Part shown: positions 1 through 11,020 of the stretch, piece by piece | Layout: every line of letters begins with the position of its first letter | Numbering within the stretch: position 1 is the stretch's first letter | Assembly: GCA_944474755.1 (NCBI GenBank) | Contig: OX104117.1 | Coordinates: 56,676,964 to 56,740,963, forward strand | Direction: 5' to 3' | From: Limnoperna fortunei | Lineage: Eukaryota > Mollusca > Bivalvia > Mytilida > Modiolidae | Length of the DNA: 64,000 nt | The notes under the pieces: model-generated | Database searches by the model: none | What the model was told of the DNA's origin: nothing | What the model saw: the letters and a program-made list of their open reading frames with translations, nothing else | Translations under genes and position numbers: made by a program

Positions 1-151
1 ATAACTACGAATGAAATCATTGTTTGTTGGCGTATTGTCTACCTGCGTCCAACTGAAATATTGGTCGCAGTGCGTTAAAAACAAATAATGTAACCATTAA
101 CGTCTTTTGAATTTGTCGACAATGTTTTAACACGTGGCAATAGTGTGCAAT

Positions 152-332
152 CTGTTCTCTATAATAGATGAGAGAAATGTACACGTATGTACCTTATAAT
201 AGTCGACACAAATGTATACGGACGTACGCATATGTTTATAGTCTGTCCCCTATTACAGATGACAAAAATGTATGCTCTCTGTCCCCTATAACACAGATTT
301 ATAAATGCAGTCTGTCCCCTATAACATTTTAA
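152..332. repeat. Degenerate ~36-bp minisatellite
   Basis: About five imperfect copies of a unit containing CTGTCCCCTATAACA followed by AAATGTATG-like sequence occur head to tail. The three clearest cores start near 242, 279 and 312. The reading frame that crosses it on the minus strand merely translates the repeat. Confidence 0.7.
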
Positions 333-896
333 ATGAATACATATTTGAAAGATTACAAAAATGTTACTTCTGATCGTATACCAAAATAAATTCAGAATAA
401 GTATCCAATATGCGATACCTGATGACGTCAGCCACAGCAGAATAACACCAAACTCTATCATTGCTCCCAACTTTCGAATGTGACATTTGCGATTATGATT
501 ATGATATTTAATGTTCTTATCATACACATGTCAACCTCGAACTTTCTCTTGTAAGTACGATATAACGGTACACGTTAAAAATAATCTAAGTTGGTCTGAT
601 TTACCTTAGCAGTTTTATACGACCTCGAAATTAAATTAAATTTTAAAATACATAATAATTATAACTAATTTGTCTCTTGTATTGCAGTAGACAATGGCCG
701 AATGGAAAATGCAACAAAAATCGTGTATAAAACCGGAATTGAAATTGTAAGACGATAGCATTGCAAGCCATTTATTTCTTTAAATTGCTAAAATCAAAGA
801 ACTTTCGTTGAATATCAGTTGATCTGTGTTGAAAGACAACCGAGTTTTCAGTTTTTCTTCTTTTTTTTTACTTAGTTTTTTTCTTTTTGTTGTTCG
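333..896. other. Intergenic, no feature recognised
   Basis: AT-rich sequence with a pyrimidine-rich run near 850-895. No convincing coding exon, repeat family or RNA gene was seen. Confidence 0.5.
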
Positions 897-2833
897 TTTT
901 AATTTTAAAATGTATTAAAAATTTAAAAAACGGAAAATCTGCTGGTGACGATCAAATTATTAATGAATATATTAAGAATACATGTCATATACTTATGCCA
1001 GTTTATATCAAACTTTTTAACTTAATTTTTGACTCGGGTATTGTACCAGAAATATGGTCAATTGGAAACATAATCCCGTTTTATAAAAACATGGAGGAGA
1101 TTAGCGATCCGAAAAATTACAGACCAATTACAATACTTAGCTGCATGGGTAAATTATTCACCTCCATCCTGAATTCACGTTTAAACGACTATTTAGAAAA
1201 TTCAGAAACTTTGAACGAGAATCAGTTTGGATTCAGATGTGGATGCTCTACTACTGACAGCATCTTTACACTTCATTTATTATATGAATTACTAAATCGA
1301 AAAAAGAAAAAAATGTACTGTGCATTTATCGATTTTGCCAAAGCCTTCGACACCGTCTGGCGTCCAGGCTTATGGGCAAAATTACTACGCTCGTCCATTA
1401 TTGGGAAAATGCACAATATTATTGTTAACATGTATAATAATATTAAGTCCCGTATTTTCAATGGTTCTGAATACTCCGATTATTTTCCTTGCAACATGGG
1501 TGTCAGACAAGGTGAAAATCTTTCTCCTGTCCTTTTTTCATTATATGTGAACGACCTGGAAAATTTTATGCACGAAAATGGTGTTATCGGCATAAAAAGT
1601 ATCTCTGAAGAACTAGAAAATGAACTTGACAAATTTGTTAAACTCTTCCTTATACTATATGCTGACGATACCGCTTTACTGGCAGAATCAGAAAAAGATT
1701 TACAAAAACAACTTGATACACTCAAAAGATATTGCACAGTTTGGAAGCTTAAGGTTAATGAAGAAAAAAGCAAAATCGTTGTTTTTTCCAAAGGTAGATT
1801 GAGAAATAACATTCGATTTCAATATGATGGTAAAGATGTCGACATTGTAAGCGAATTTACATATTTAGGAGTTAAATTTTCTAGATCTGGAAGTTTCTCT
1901 AAAGCTAAAAAATACAATGCAGAGAAGGCCACTCACGCAATGTATAATATTTTACGTAAAGGGAGATCCCATAATTTATCTTTAGAATGTCTTTTAGATT
2001 TATTTGATAAGGTCATTCAACCAATCCTACTATACGGTTGTGAAATATGGGGTTACGGAAATAACTCAGTTATCGAACGGGTTCATCTTAAATATTGTAA
2101 ATTATTGATTAATGCTAAAAAGTCTACACCTGATTTTATGATCTACGGTGAACTAGGAAGATATCCCCTTGATATTAACATAAAACTTAGAGTAGTAAAA
2201 TACTGGGCTAAACTTGTTAATGGCAAAGAGAACAAACTACCTGCTATTTTATTCCGCCTATCTTTAACCTGTTATGATAATATTCCTTGGATTAGATTTA
2301 TTAAATCGATCTTAGACGAGTGTGGCAAGTCTCAGGTGTGGATTGACCAGCGATTCCCTTGTATTTCATGGTTGTGTGGCTCAATTAAACGAACCCTTAC
2401 TGACCAATTCACGCAACAATGGCGATCGTATGTGCAAGATTCTCCTAAAGCCCTTAATTACAGAATATACAAGGACGAACCTAAATTCGAAAACTACTTC
2501 AATATTGTGAATGATAAAAACTATATTACACTTTGTAGATTCAGGACTATGAATCATAGATTGCCTATTGAACGCGGAAGGTGGCAAAATATCCCTAGAG
2601 AAAACAGAAAATGCACTCTATGTCAATCCCAAGAAGTTGGAGACGAATATCATTATTTACTAACATGCACATCGCTTCGAGAAGAACGCAAATTATACAT
2701 AAAACCTAAGCTATACAATAGGCCAAACACCATGAAGTTCAGGGAATTGATGAACAACCAACACCCACCCGATTTCTACAATTTATGTAAATTTATTCGT
2801 ATCATAAATCAAAGGTTAGATCCTCCAGGGTAA
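887..2833 (+). CDS. Reverse transcriptase of non-LTR retrotransposon
   Basis: An uninterrupted 648-codon frame encodes a non-LTR reverse transcriptase. It copies element RNA into DNA at a nicked chromosomal target. The N-terminal KNGKSAGDD block (residues ~15-23), the NYRPITILS block (~77-85), FIDFAKAFDTVW (148-159), GVRQGENLSP (205-214) and the catalytic YADD (258-261) lie in the expected order. Near the C-terminus a C-x2-C-x9-H-x4-C knuckle (about residues 594-612) matches those seen after the thumb in many such enzymes. The first few residues probably come from flanking DNA, because the element begins near 906. Endonuclease and ORF1 are absent, so the copy is not autonomous, yet no stop or frameshift is seen. 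This suggests a recent insertion. Family assignment is confident; clade is not. Confidence 0.85.
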   Translation: MLFVLILKCIKNLKNGKSAGDDQIINEYIKNTCHILMPVYIKLFNLIFDSGIVPEIWSIGNIIPFYKNMEEISDPKNYRPITILSCMGKLFTSILNSRLNDYLENSETLNENQFGFRCGCSTTDSIFTLHLLYELLNRKKKKMYCAFIDFAKAFDTVWRPGLWAKLLRSSIIGKMHNIIVNMYNNIKSRIFNGSEYSDYFPCNMGVRQGENLSPVLFSLYVNDLENFMHENGVIGIKSISEELENELDKFVKLFLILYADDTALLAESEKDLQKQLDTLKRYCTVWKLKVNEEKSKIVVFSKGRLRNNIRFQYDGKDVDIVSEFTYLGVKFSRSGSFSKAKKYNAEKATHAMYNILRKGRSHNLSLECLLDLFDKVIQPILLYGCEIWGYGNNSVIERVHLKYCKLLINAKKSTPDFMIYGELGRYPLDINIKLRVVKYWAKLVNGKENKLPAILFRLSLTCYDNIPWIRFIKSILDECGKSQVWIDQRFPCISWLCGSIKRTLTDQFTQQWRSYVQDSPKALNYRIYKDEPKFENYFNIVNDKNYITLCRFRTMNHRLPIERGRWQNIPRENRKCTLCQSQEVGDEYHYLLTCTSLREERKLYIKPKLYNRPNTMKFRELMNNQHPPDFYNLCKFIRIINQRLDPPG

Positions 2834-3072
2834 CCTAACGCTTCTCTTTATACCCTTATTATTATTATTTTTATTTATTTAATTTTTTTATACTATAATC
2901 TATATTTACATGTCCACTATATATCTGAATTCTGTACCTTCCACAAATTGAAACACAACGTTGATTGTAAACTGTACATCGTAGTTCTGTAATATTTTGT
3001 ATTTCATTTTGTGTCTCGATCTGTACCTTAATTGGTTTTGGAGAATAAAGAATATATATATAAAATATATAT
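906..3072 (+). mobile_element. 5'-truncated non-LTR retrotransposon (LINE)
   Basis: The copy starts abruptly at the beginning of the reverse transcriptase domain and has no endonuclease or ORF1 upstream. It ends, after an untranslated region, with an AATAAAG signal and an AT-dinucleotide tail near 3045-3072. A 9-bp TTTTAATTT occurs at both edges (about 897 and 3073) and is a plausible target-site duplication. Truncation plus a short tail fits target-primed reverse transcription. The clade (Jockey/CR1-like) is inferred only from motif style. Confidence 0.8.
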
Positions 3073-3082
3073 ATTTTAATTT

Positions 3083-3984
3083 GTTAAATAAATATCATAA
3101 AATAATTAATGTTTAAAGAACAGAAAAACAAAGAAATGACTTTCAAGTAAATTTTTAAAGAATAAAGGAAACTTATTTGTTTGTTGTAATTATGTGCCAA
3201 ACGCAAAAACTTTTAAAAACCACATTGATTTAATTATTTTTTTTCAAATCGTGAAAACATCAGTTCTCTGCAAATTGACATGCGCGTTCATTTTATTATT
3301 CTCCGGAGCCGTGGTAATATTTTACCTTACGCTAAGATTATCATCTTGAGTTACGAGTGACCTCAAAGGTAAGTGTATGAAAATAAACCGATAATCCTAT
3401 TGCTGGTTCTGTTATCTTTGCGGATCGACTTGCTGACGATAAGAATAACCGGTGGACAGCGGCGAGGATTGCAGCGGACCACGATTACATCTCTGGAGGA
3501 CCTGAACTACGTCGACGACCTCAGACTAATCCCCCCCTGAAATAACACCACATCATCCTGACACCCTTGATGACACTATACTGAAAGGAGTAACGTGACG
3601 AGCGTTGGCGACTGCGACCAAAATATCAACACCAGAAAAAGCATGGTCAAATGGTCATCTGAAGTCCATACGGAAACTAGCAGCCTCAATATCACATCCA
3701 GATCAGGGCCTTAAGGACACCAGCAGACCGAGCCAAGTAGATATATCTTGCCTTCGCTATAAGCATCAGACGGCTCAGCGAATATTGAATCAGTGAATGT
3801 TAACATAGAAGGAATCGATATTCGATGCCAGTTTGATCAATACTGCATCTGATAGATATGCATATCTATCAAGAAGGTATTGGTGTGAAGATCTCACAGT
3901 AGCTTGCAAATTGTACTGAAAATACACGGTTCTCTATCTATCAGAGAAAAACACTAAATGTTAAGGTTATGGCGTGTTAATTCA
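3083..3984. other. Intergenic, unassigned; GC-richer block at 3420-3800
   Basis: No gene could be supported. The block at about 3420-3800 is richer in G and C than its surroundings and has a short frame without recognisable motifs. It may be the leader or edge of an old mobile element. A donor-like CAAAG/GTAAGT near 3370 is noted but no matching exon was found. Confidence 0.4.
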
Positions 3985-4361
3985 GCTGAAGGGGTCATTG
4001 TCGACCTGGGTACTATATCAGCGTACCAAGGGTACTTAAAATTTGAGAAATGGTACCCAGGGTACTGTCGCTTAACATAAACGTACCCAGACCATTATTG
4101 TTGAACCAAATCCATTATTTTTCAACAGTGTTCATAAACATGCACGTAATCAAAACAAACTTAACTGTAAACTGTAACAAACCGCCATTCTTCTATTTAT
4201 AATTGTGGAAGAAATACGAGAAGGAAATGAACGTAATCTCGCGATACTTACCATACTGGGTACGTTTATGTAAAGCGACAGTACCCTGGGTACCATTTCT
4301 CAAATTTTAAGTACCCTGGGTACGCTGATATAGTACCCAGGTCGACAATGACCCCTTCAGC
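3985..4361. mobile_element. MITE with ~107-bp terminal inverted repeats and 9-bp target duplication
   Basis: The left arm (3985-4091) and right arm (about 4255-4361) are near-perfect inverted copies that begin GCTGAAGGGGTCATTGTCG and share repeated GGTACCCAGGGTAC motifs. The 9-bp GTTAATTCA lies directly outside both ends (3976-3984 and 4362-4370). Long inverted repeats plus 9-bp duplications are the hallmark of Mutator-like elements. The 377-bp element has no coding capacity. Confidence 0.85.
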
Positions 4362-4371
4362 GTTAATTCAG

Positions 4372-5836
4372 AATTCTTATTTACTATTTTCAATAATATA
4401 TCATAAACAGTAATTTATTTAAAAAATAAAACTAGTAATAATAAAAAACTGTTTTGGAAAGCCAACACAAATGTCTCCCAAACGTAGCCATTTTGAAAAT
4501 CGCCTTGGATAAAATATACCTATACACCTAATTTCGTTAAAATGGTGTGGTAAAATGGCTGTCGTTACAAATTGGCTTATTTCGCGTCAATTTTTCCGCT
4601 AAAATGCTATGGATAGTCAACTATAGCAGTGTATCAATTTCTATTGAAATAGTTCTAGTTATTCCAGAGATCTGAAAAATGTTCTGTTATCTTCAGCAAC
4701 GGCTATTCCGAAAATGGCGGCCATCTTGAAAATTTAAAAAGTTGATTGCACCCCTTGGAGTGACCTTCTATCACCTCACAAAGTTTTAAATTGATCGGTT
4801 GAAATGTTTTCCGTTGATATTGCGGACAGGTTTATTCATTCAAAGAAGAAAATTAATAATATGAATTAAAAATAATGTGCTGGATGCTAGCACCGAAATC
4901 CCCTAAATATTATTCCATTCAACTCGGGACACTAAATCTACCTACGCATCGAATTTCGTTGAAATCAGACAACATCGAAAATTTGACGCATTTTTGGCCG
5001 GAATTTCGAAACGCGCGATAAAAAAAAATCCGTATGTAGCGTGGCACTCTAAACACTAAAATCTACCTCCACATCAAATTGCATTGACAAAATTTTCATC
5101 CATTCTATTACTGTTTGGCTTGGCACTAGTAAATTTCTAAGCTAGACTTGCGGACTAGTTGAAACCTTACCGTACTATACAGACTTAGCGGATTTATAGA
5201 TATTATAGCCAAAAAAGTAGTGAAATTAGTTACCTATTAAGGTTTTGACATTTGTTTATTTTACATTTTCAAACAAATATATAGGGATTAATAATAAGAA
5301 GGAATATGTATATTTGTCATTGTTATAAGTAATAATGTATATTGCATATAATTGTCATCCAATTGTATCCTTAACTATCAGTTTTGCACAATTAAAAAAA
5401 ATCAAAAGACAAATAAGAAAGAACATAAGGGAAATTTTTATATCTTTGAAGTACAGCTGTGACATTAGACATACATGTATATCAGTAACAATGATAAAAT
5501 ATGAACTATATAATCCGATATCTCTTGATAAAACAAATATAAGTGTAATACATATATTTGTAAAGGTAAATTATCTTTAACATAACTATGAAAATTAGGT
5601 AGTTTAATCTTTTAGTAAACACACGTTTACCCAAACTAAAGGTTAATTTTGATTGGGTATACATTCTAATGTACAAACTTGTTTAACGAGTTGAATCGAA
5701 AGTTTCATACATTGCAAAATTAACTTAAATGGAATAATTTAACGCGTGATTTTGGATATTACTGACACAGTTCACCGGAATGTAATAGTTCGTAGTTTGC
5801 TTGGATATATTTTGATTTGGATAATATACTCGGAAC
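4372..5836. other. Intergenic upstream of the receptor gene
   Basis: AT-rich sequence. The stretch at about 4440-5100 has the texture of an old dispersed repeat (CCATCTTGAAAAT and similar phrases) but no family or ends could be fixed. The part at 5200-5830 may contain the receptor promoter; no clear TATA box or initiator was identified. Confidence 0.4.
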
Positions 5837-6940
5837 ATGTACGTCCATGGGCTAATACAGATAGCTTCCACTAGGCCGAATTTTAGTGACGTCACCGAGT
5901 CGTATTTTATGTTTCACAGATTTTCAGATTGTTTACGGACCATTTCTGTGTTCAGTGGTTTACTGTCATATGTAACGATATTAATTAATATAAGCGTTTT
6001 TATTTCTTTCTGTAGAAGTCATATTTCAAATCAACAGATTTTGATAGCAGGAGTGTCGTTAGCGAATAGTTTAGCTGCAGTCTTTACCTTTGGTATACAA
6101 CCGCTTTTGAAATTTCAAGTGTCTTCGGATGGCTATTACAGCGAGACATACTTCTTTTCCAAAAAGTTAGATCGGCCGTGTCGTACTTTTATATACACTT
6201 CAGAAATGTCTGAAATCTGGCATTTAGTTTCAATGCTGCTGACAGCATCGATAGGAGTACAATGTGCAACAAAACGCATTTCTACGAGAGCCACTTCAAC
6301 GTCTGCTTTTGCTAAATATATTGGAATTTGTATATTGTGTTTTATTCTTCCGCTGTCTCTTAATATTCATAAATATTTATCATTACGAATAGAAGCGAGT
6401 TACTACAATTTCTATTCAGTGAAATGTATATTTTGTCGAGCTCCGTACAACTCACCCGTCATTAGTACAAAGTATGCCATTATAATTTACCATATTCTTG
6501 TTGACATGATGTTACCCATAAGTCTCTGGTTAGTAATTATTTCGTGCGGAGTGTCAATTGCCAAACAGATTACTTGCAAGAAGTATACCAAATTATATTT
6601 ATGTGAAAGACTTAACAAAGATCAATTGAATCTTAAGATCTCATTGGCTTTGATTGTATACGCTTTATGTCAAGTTCCGTCATTCATTATCAGTTTGTTC
6701 AACTCTTGGAGTCATGGCGTCGTTTTTCCTTCACAAATTTATCCGGACAGAATACTTACTGTTTTCGCTGATTTTCGCTCTGAAACACCATATACATTTC
6801 AAACTGCAATGACAACGAAGGAGTTGTTTGAAAACTATGTTGATTTTAGTCTTGTATTTTTCGTTATGGAAGTTACACGTGTTTTTGTGCGACTTTTGGG
6901 TTATATGACCATATATGTTTTCTATGTATACTACACGTAA
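5837..6940 (+). CDS. Seven-transmembrane G-protein-coupled receptor, peptide-receptor-like
   Basis: A single-exon 367-residue frame has seven hydrophobic spans: about 36-58, 67-91, 122-142, 161-177, 213-236, 259-278 and 332-357. It has a candidate N-glycosylation site at N15 (NFS), a Cys at 115 before TM3 and Cys 187/190 in extracellular loop 2, which allows the usual rhodopsin-family disulphide. The layout resembles invertebrate FMRFamide/Srw-like receptors, which couple extracellular peptides to G proteins at the plasma membrane. The TM3-end DRY position reads SIG (about 138-140) in this alignment, an unusual loss of the G-protein-activation arginine. An AATAAA signal lies 14 nt past the stop. 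The frame has no stops, so it is probably functional or recent. The ligand is unknown and subfamily placement is tentative. Confidence 0.65.
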   Translation: MYVHGLIQIASTRPNFSDVTESYFMFHRFSDCLRTISVFSGLLSYVTILINISVFISFCRSHISNQQILIAGVSLANSLAAVFTFGIQPLLKFQVSSDGYYSETYFFSKKLDRPCRTFIYTSEMSEIWHLVSMLLTASIGVQCATKRISTRATSTSAFAKYIGICILCFILPLSLNIHKYLSLRIEASYYNFYSVKCIFCRAPYNSPVISTKYAIIIYHILVDMMLPISLWLVIISCGVSIAKQITCKKYTKLYLCERLNKDQLNLKISLALIVYALCQVPSFIISLFNSWSHGVVFPSQIYPDRILTVFADFRSETPYTFQTAMTTKELFENYVDFSLVFFVMEVTRVFVRLLGYMTIYVFYVYYT

Positions 6941-6959
6941 AAATAATTATATAAATAAA

Positions 6960-7205
6960 ATGACAGTAAGCTAATTAGTACAAGTTTTACAGTATTGCTA
7001 AACATGTTTGTGTATAACTGCATGTATGCAAAAAGACTTATAAAATGTTTATCATTGTGTTATAATAACTATGCTGTACATTTTTACATTTTACTATAAG
7101 GACTTTGTGTTACTCCAAGTTGATCAAAATCAGCCAATGTTGGCATTATTGGATGAGGATGTGATCGAGGATTTTTGACAATTGCTTGACATAGTCTTTC
7201 TGGCT
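6960..7205. other. Short AT-rich intergenic
   Basis: Nothing recognised apart from the receptor's likely polyadenylation signal just upstream (6954-6959). Confidence 0.5.
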
Positions 7206-7860
7206 CCAAAATATAAATAAAGGGTACATGTTGTATGCCTACCGTTGATGACAGGCAAATAGGCTGCCTAGGTAAAGTAATGATGCGATGTCAAAGTCGG
7301 TAGGTATAATGAAATAAAACAAGAGGTGAGGGGTGGGAGATATTTGTAATCCAAATGACATTATGTAAGACGATGATAATGTTTCTAGTTCCAGGACTAT
7401 TTATGATATGAGCCGGTTGCTGGTTCATGCTTGGAAGAAAATGTTAAAATTAACTAATGCTTATATCATAGAAAGTTGTTATGCTCTTTGAATGCGAAGA
7501 AGGCAAAGTGTGAAACGATGTTAGGGTTTCTGGCGTCGAAAGCAAAAATAAAGGATACATGTAGGTCTACCTCGGTCTTGATCCCAAGGTGGAGTTGAGA
7601 AGAGATGTCAAAGTCCGCCTGTGTTGGCATTATGGAAAAGGGATGGGTGTAGGCCAGGTAGCTTATAATGTAAGGCAGGAATAAGGTTTCTAGTTATAAA
7701 TGATATAAATAAAGGGTACATCATGGAAGCCTATTTCGTGTATAAGACGATTGGTTGCCTAGAGTAAAAGAAAGAATTAATGTCAAAGTAAGTCTAAATC
7801 TGCAAATGTTGCCACCATGGAAAAGAGGTAATCTTAGATAATGCAAACGATTTAAAATAT
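7206..7860. repeat. Degenerate direct repeats (three copies)
   Basis: Three imperfect copies start near 7206, 7544 and 7708. Each opens with ATAAATAAAGGGTACAT or a variant, continues with a TAGGTCTACC-like phrase, and two contain TGTTGGCATTATGGAAAA-like sequence. The reverse complement of the same phrases recurs at 51.65-52.35 kb, so this is a dispersed, tandemly organised family. Confidence 0.55.
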
Positions 7861-8221
7861 AATAGAATTTGGGGGTAGGCTCTTCGAAAGCCGTTTGACA
7901 GTGTAAGACAAGGACAGTGTTTACGCCTCCATAGTATAAAAATGCAGAGAATGATACTACACATGCACCATGTTTAAACTGTTATACTCAGTTGCTTTAA
8001 GTGTAAAGGACCAGTCAACACCACGTATAGGTTAGTTTTTAAACTGGATTTGGTTCACGCAACCACAAAAGCATCAGGACTTTAAACTGGTTTGGAAAAT
8101 GAAGATACGTTTTGTAAACTGCACGGACTAACATAAGAAAGATAAGTCAGAAAAGCTTATCAGCAGTTTTTTTTCCAATTCCCTGACATTGGCGTAAAAA
8201 ACTAAAAAAAACTAAGGATTT
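7861..8221. other. Intergenic, no feature recognised
   Basis: AT-rich sequence between the direct repeats and the 3' end of gene A on the minus strand. An AATAAA for gene A is found at about 8222-8227 read on the minus strand. Confidence 0.45.
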
Positions 8222-8285
8222 TTTATTGTCTTAGAATTAATTTTAAGAAAGCACATTTACATAGAGAATTCAAGTCTTAACGTCT

Positions 8286-9208
8286 TCAATCATTTACTTC
8301 TGTGTTGGTAGGCGATTTGTTGTCATTTCTACCGTTCTCGTTTACCAATAACATTGACTTGATGTCGATGTGCTCCAATTCTATTATGACATAGTCTTGG
8401 TCAATTTCTGAAGTATAAACAAGTTATATTAAGTATTAAAATTTAAAAAACGAAATATAATTTCTCCGTAATTTGTATTGCCAAGATAACGATTATTTAT
8501 TATTATTAAATAACCCTTTTTCCATGATTAGTACAAAAATAAGAAGAAAAAAGGCGAATGGCGACTAATGAAAGCGTTTTACCATTATTGTTGGAAATTT
8601 TTTAAGACTTTATGACAACCTTTATATATTATTTATGCATTAAAAGAAAATTAAAAAAAACCAACCTAATGTTTCAATTCCACCATCAAGTTGACACTCT
8701 CCTTGAACGACTGCGCATATTTCATCTTTTGCATCTATTAGCGGTTCCTGAACTAAAGTGTTTTGAGTCAGTTCTGGTGGAAAACTGACGACTAAAGAAT
8801 TTCCATGACTGACTTTTTTGCTTTTTTTCCTATGGAGAATTCTCCTAAAGAAACCTCCAATCTGCAAATAAATGAATTTATACAATTCAACATTTTGTCA
8901 TTTCTTTATTATATTGTCTAACCATTCGATCACTTTTTGTTATCAAACAAAAAAAAGTGCACACATAAAAAATTCCGTCGCTATGTAAGTTCGATGATTT
9001 ATTAACAAAAACCTCGAAAAACTTTAAAAATAAAAAAAAAATACAAAAATTATTCAAATGTGTATAGCGGATCTAAATAATATTTCAATGAATTTGTAAA
9101 TGGAGGAAAATCTTTCCAAACGCGCATTTACACTGGAATCGATTGTTAATGAAATTTACTTACTAATCGAAAGACGGGACAGCAGCCATTGTTAGATGCC
9201 TTCGCCAT
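8286..9208 (-). CDS. Unrecognised small basic protein, family member A (three exons)
   Basis: Three exons on the minus strand, 9164-9208, 8666-8861 and 8286-8407, join in phase into 120 codons. The ATG is followed by a 15-codon first exon ending at GTAAGT. Exon 2 follows a TTGCAG acceptor and ends at G/GTTGGT; exon 3 follows TACTTCAG. Features are a Cys pair at 9-10, a basic stretch RRILHRKKSKK (about 20-30), the SFPPE.TQN block, the AKDE block and a C-terminal YVIIELE segment. No signal peptide or membrane span is seen; the Cys pair next to a basic, amphipathic region could suit membrane association, which is inference. Introns, splice phases and promoter are shared with copies B and D at 12.5 and 39.3 kb, and the frame is open throughout. 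I do not recognise the family and assign no function. Confidence 0.7.
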
Positions 9209-9330
9209 ATTTGTATTATACTTGATGATAACTGGTGGAACTTTTCACTGCGTGTGTTTTCTGAACGATGCAGAATGAACGTTACTATGAGAACGTATTG
9301 TTATTTATGACGTCACTATCATATACATGT
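9209..9330 (-). promoter_or_regulatory. Conserved CRE-containing promoter of gene A
   Basis: The block upstream of the ATG is shared with copies B, C and D. A perfect TGACGTCA (9308-9315), the CREB/ATF consensus, lies 100 bp upstream of the start codon. It is followed toward the gene by GTTCTCATAGTAACGTTCAT and CTGCATCGT-like sequence. Conservation among otherwise diverged paralogues supports a regulatory role; factor binding is inference. Confidence 0.6.
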
Positions 9331-9826
9331 TTATTTACATGCAACTGCTACTGAAACTAAAAAACTAAAAAATATTGATTACATGCTGGAATATAATAAT
9401 AATTATTATTATTATTTGACATTTAAAATGCTTATTAAACTATGCCTAGTTTTAGCTGCAAGATTTAAACTTATTATCTACTTGACAAGAAGTGTGGTAT
9501 TGCGATTACGTTAGTCAACACAAACATAGATGTAATATAAATTGTCTGACTATTTACGAATAAATAAACATATTTTCATAAGTAATTCTCCCTTTTGAGA
9601 ATTACTCACAGTTTAATCCGACCGGTGAGATTTTGCGATCACTTGGAGTCCGTCGTCGTCGTTAACTTTTTTTGAAAGTTTCTCCGTCAAATACACGATT
9701 GCAGAAACATTGCACACACTATTAGTAAAACGTCCTCTATACCAAGTTTGCACAAAGCTGACCAACCAACATGGCATCCGTTCAAAAAGCTTCATTCTAC
9801 AAAGTTCTCAATTGAACCGTAGTTGC
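9331..9826. other. Intergenic between genes A and B, part 1
   Basis: AT-rich sequence with an ATT-rich microsatellite near 9400-9415. No gene recognised. Confidence 0.45.
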
Positions 9827-11020
9827 TGGATAACCCCTTGCAGGAGATATTGCCATTAAATCTTCAAATTTTACGTTTTTTGCAATTTTCCCTCAAAATC
9901 TTGAAAACTATTAGATCTAGAGATAAAAAGTTAGCATTGCTAAATTGTTCAGCTCTATGAGAGCTACAAATATGAATTCAGGGTCAAGATTGTCTGATCA
10001 ACATTTTAGGAGTTATTCCACTTGAACTGGTTTTTAAACAAAAATTTTCCCCTCTAAAATCACCAAAAAGACCTCTTTAAAACTTTGAAACACTGCACAC
10101 ATCATCTTTTGGACGTCTTCTATCAAATCTGCACAAATCATGACAGCTGATCAACCAACAAGGCTCCTTGGCTAAAAATAGAACAAGGGGTGTGTTTAGA
10201 TATAGATTTTGGCTTATATTTTAAAAATTATAACAGATACTGAAAATTTGAAGTGAACCTTCCTCAGAATTAAAAGCTATACAAGACTCTACATTGAGCT
10301 GAAGATGTGTGACGATGCCTTTTAGGAGATATTACCCCTTAATCGTCAAAATTGCCGTTTTTCATCAATATCTTGAAAACCATAAGAACTAGAGAAAGTC
10401 TTTTCCACACAAAATTATTCAACTCATCAAGATCTGCACACTGATTATTGATGCATATCATTGTGTTGGACAATTCCTTATAAGAATTATTTCCATTAAA
10501 AGGTCAAAATTAATGATTTTGCAGATTTTTTAATTGATTTTTAAAAATCGTCTCCTCTAAAACCACTGCAAGGACTGCTTTGAAATTATGAAACACTGCA
10601 CATATCATCTTTATGATGTCCTCTACCAAATTTGCACAAATCACGACAGCTGATTAACCAAAATAGAACAAGGGGTGGATCTAGATATAGTTTATGGCCG
10701 GTTTTTTACAGTTTAAAAAGTATAACATATACAGAAAATTTGAAGTAACCTCCACTATCAACATCAAAAGCTCTAAAAGACTCTCGATTGAGTTGAAGAT
10801 GTGTGACGCTTTATATTAATTATTGCCCTAACTTCGTCAAAATTGCCGATTTTTTTCCATTTTCCCTCAATACATTGAGAACCATAGGAGCTATATATAG
10901 AGGAAATCTTTTCCTTATAAAATTTTCAGCTCATCAAGATCTGCAAAATTATTATTGATGCAATCCTTATACGAGTAATTTCCGTTATAAGGTCAAAATT
11001 TATGATTTTTGCAGATTTGC
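9827..11020. repeat. Diverged ~490-bp tandem repeats (about 2.4 copies)
   Basis: Phrases such as TTGCACAAATCACGACAGCTG, AGAACAAGGGGTG and GAAAATTTGAAGT recur at about 490-505 bp spacing (for example 10231 and 10737; 10130 and 10635). The repeats contain CCCTCAA...CTTGAAAAC motifs and no sustained reading frame. This is an old dispersed repeat of unknown origin. Confidence 0.6.

Noticed and set aside
159..527. Minus-strand 122-codon frame
   Set aside because: Largely a translation of the degenerate minisatellite. No motif or splice support.
3605..3796. Plus-strand 63-codon frame
   Set aside because: Short, no motif, no splice sites. Composition alone is not enough.
5335..5580. Plus-strand 81-codon frame before the receptor gene
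   Set aside because: AT-driven Ile/Lys-rich translation without domain or exon signals.
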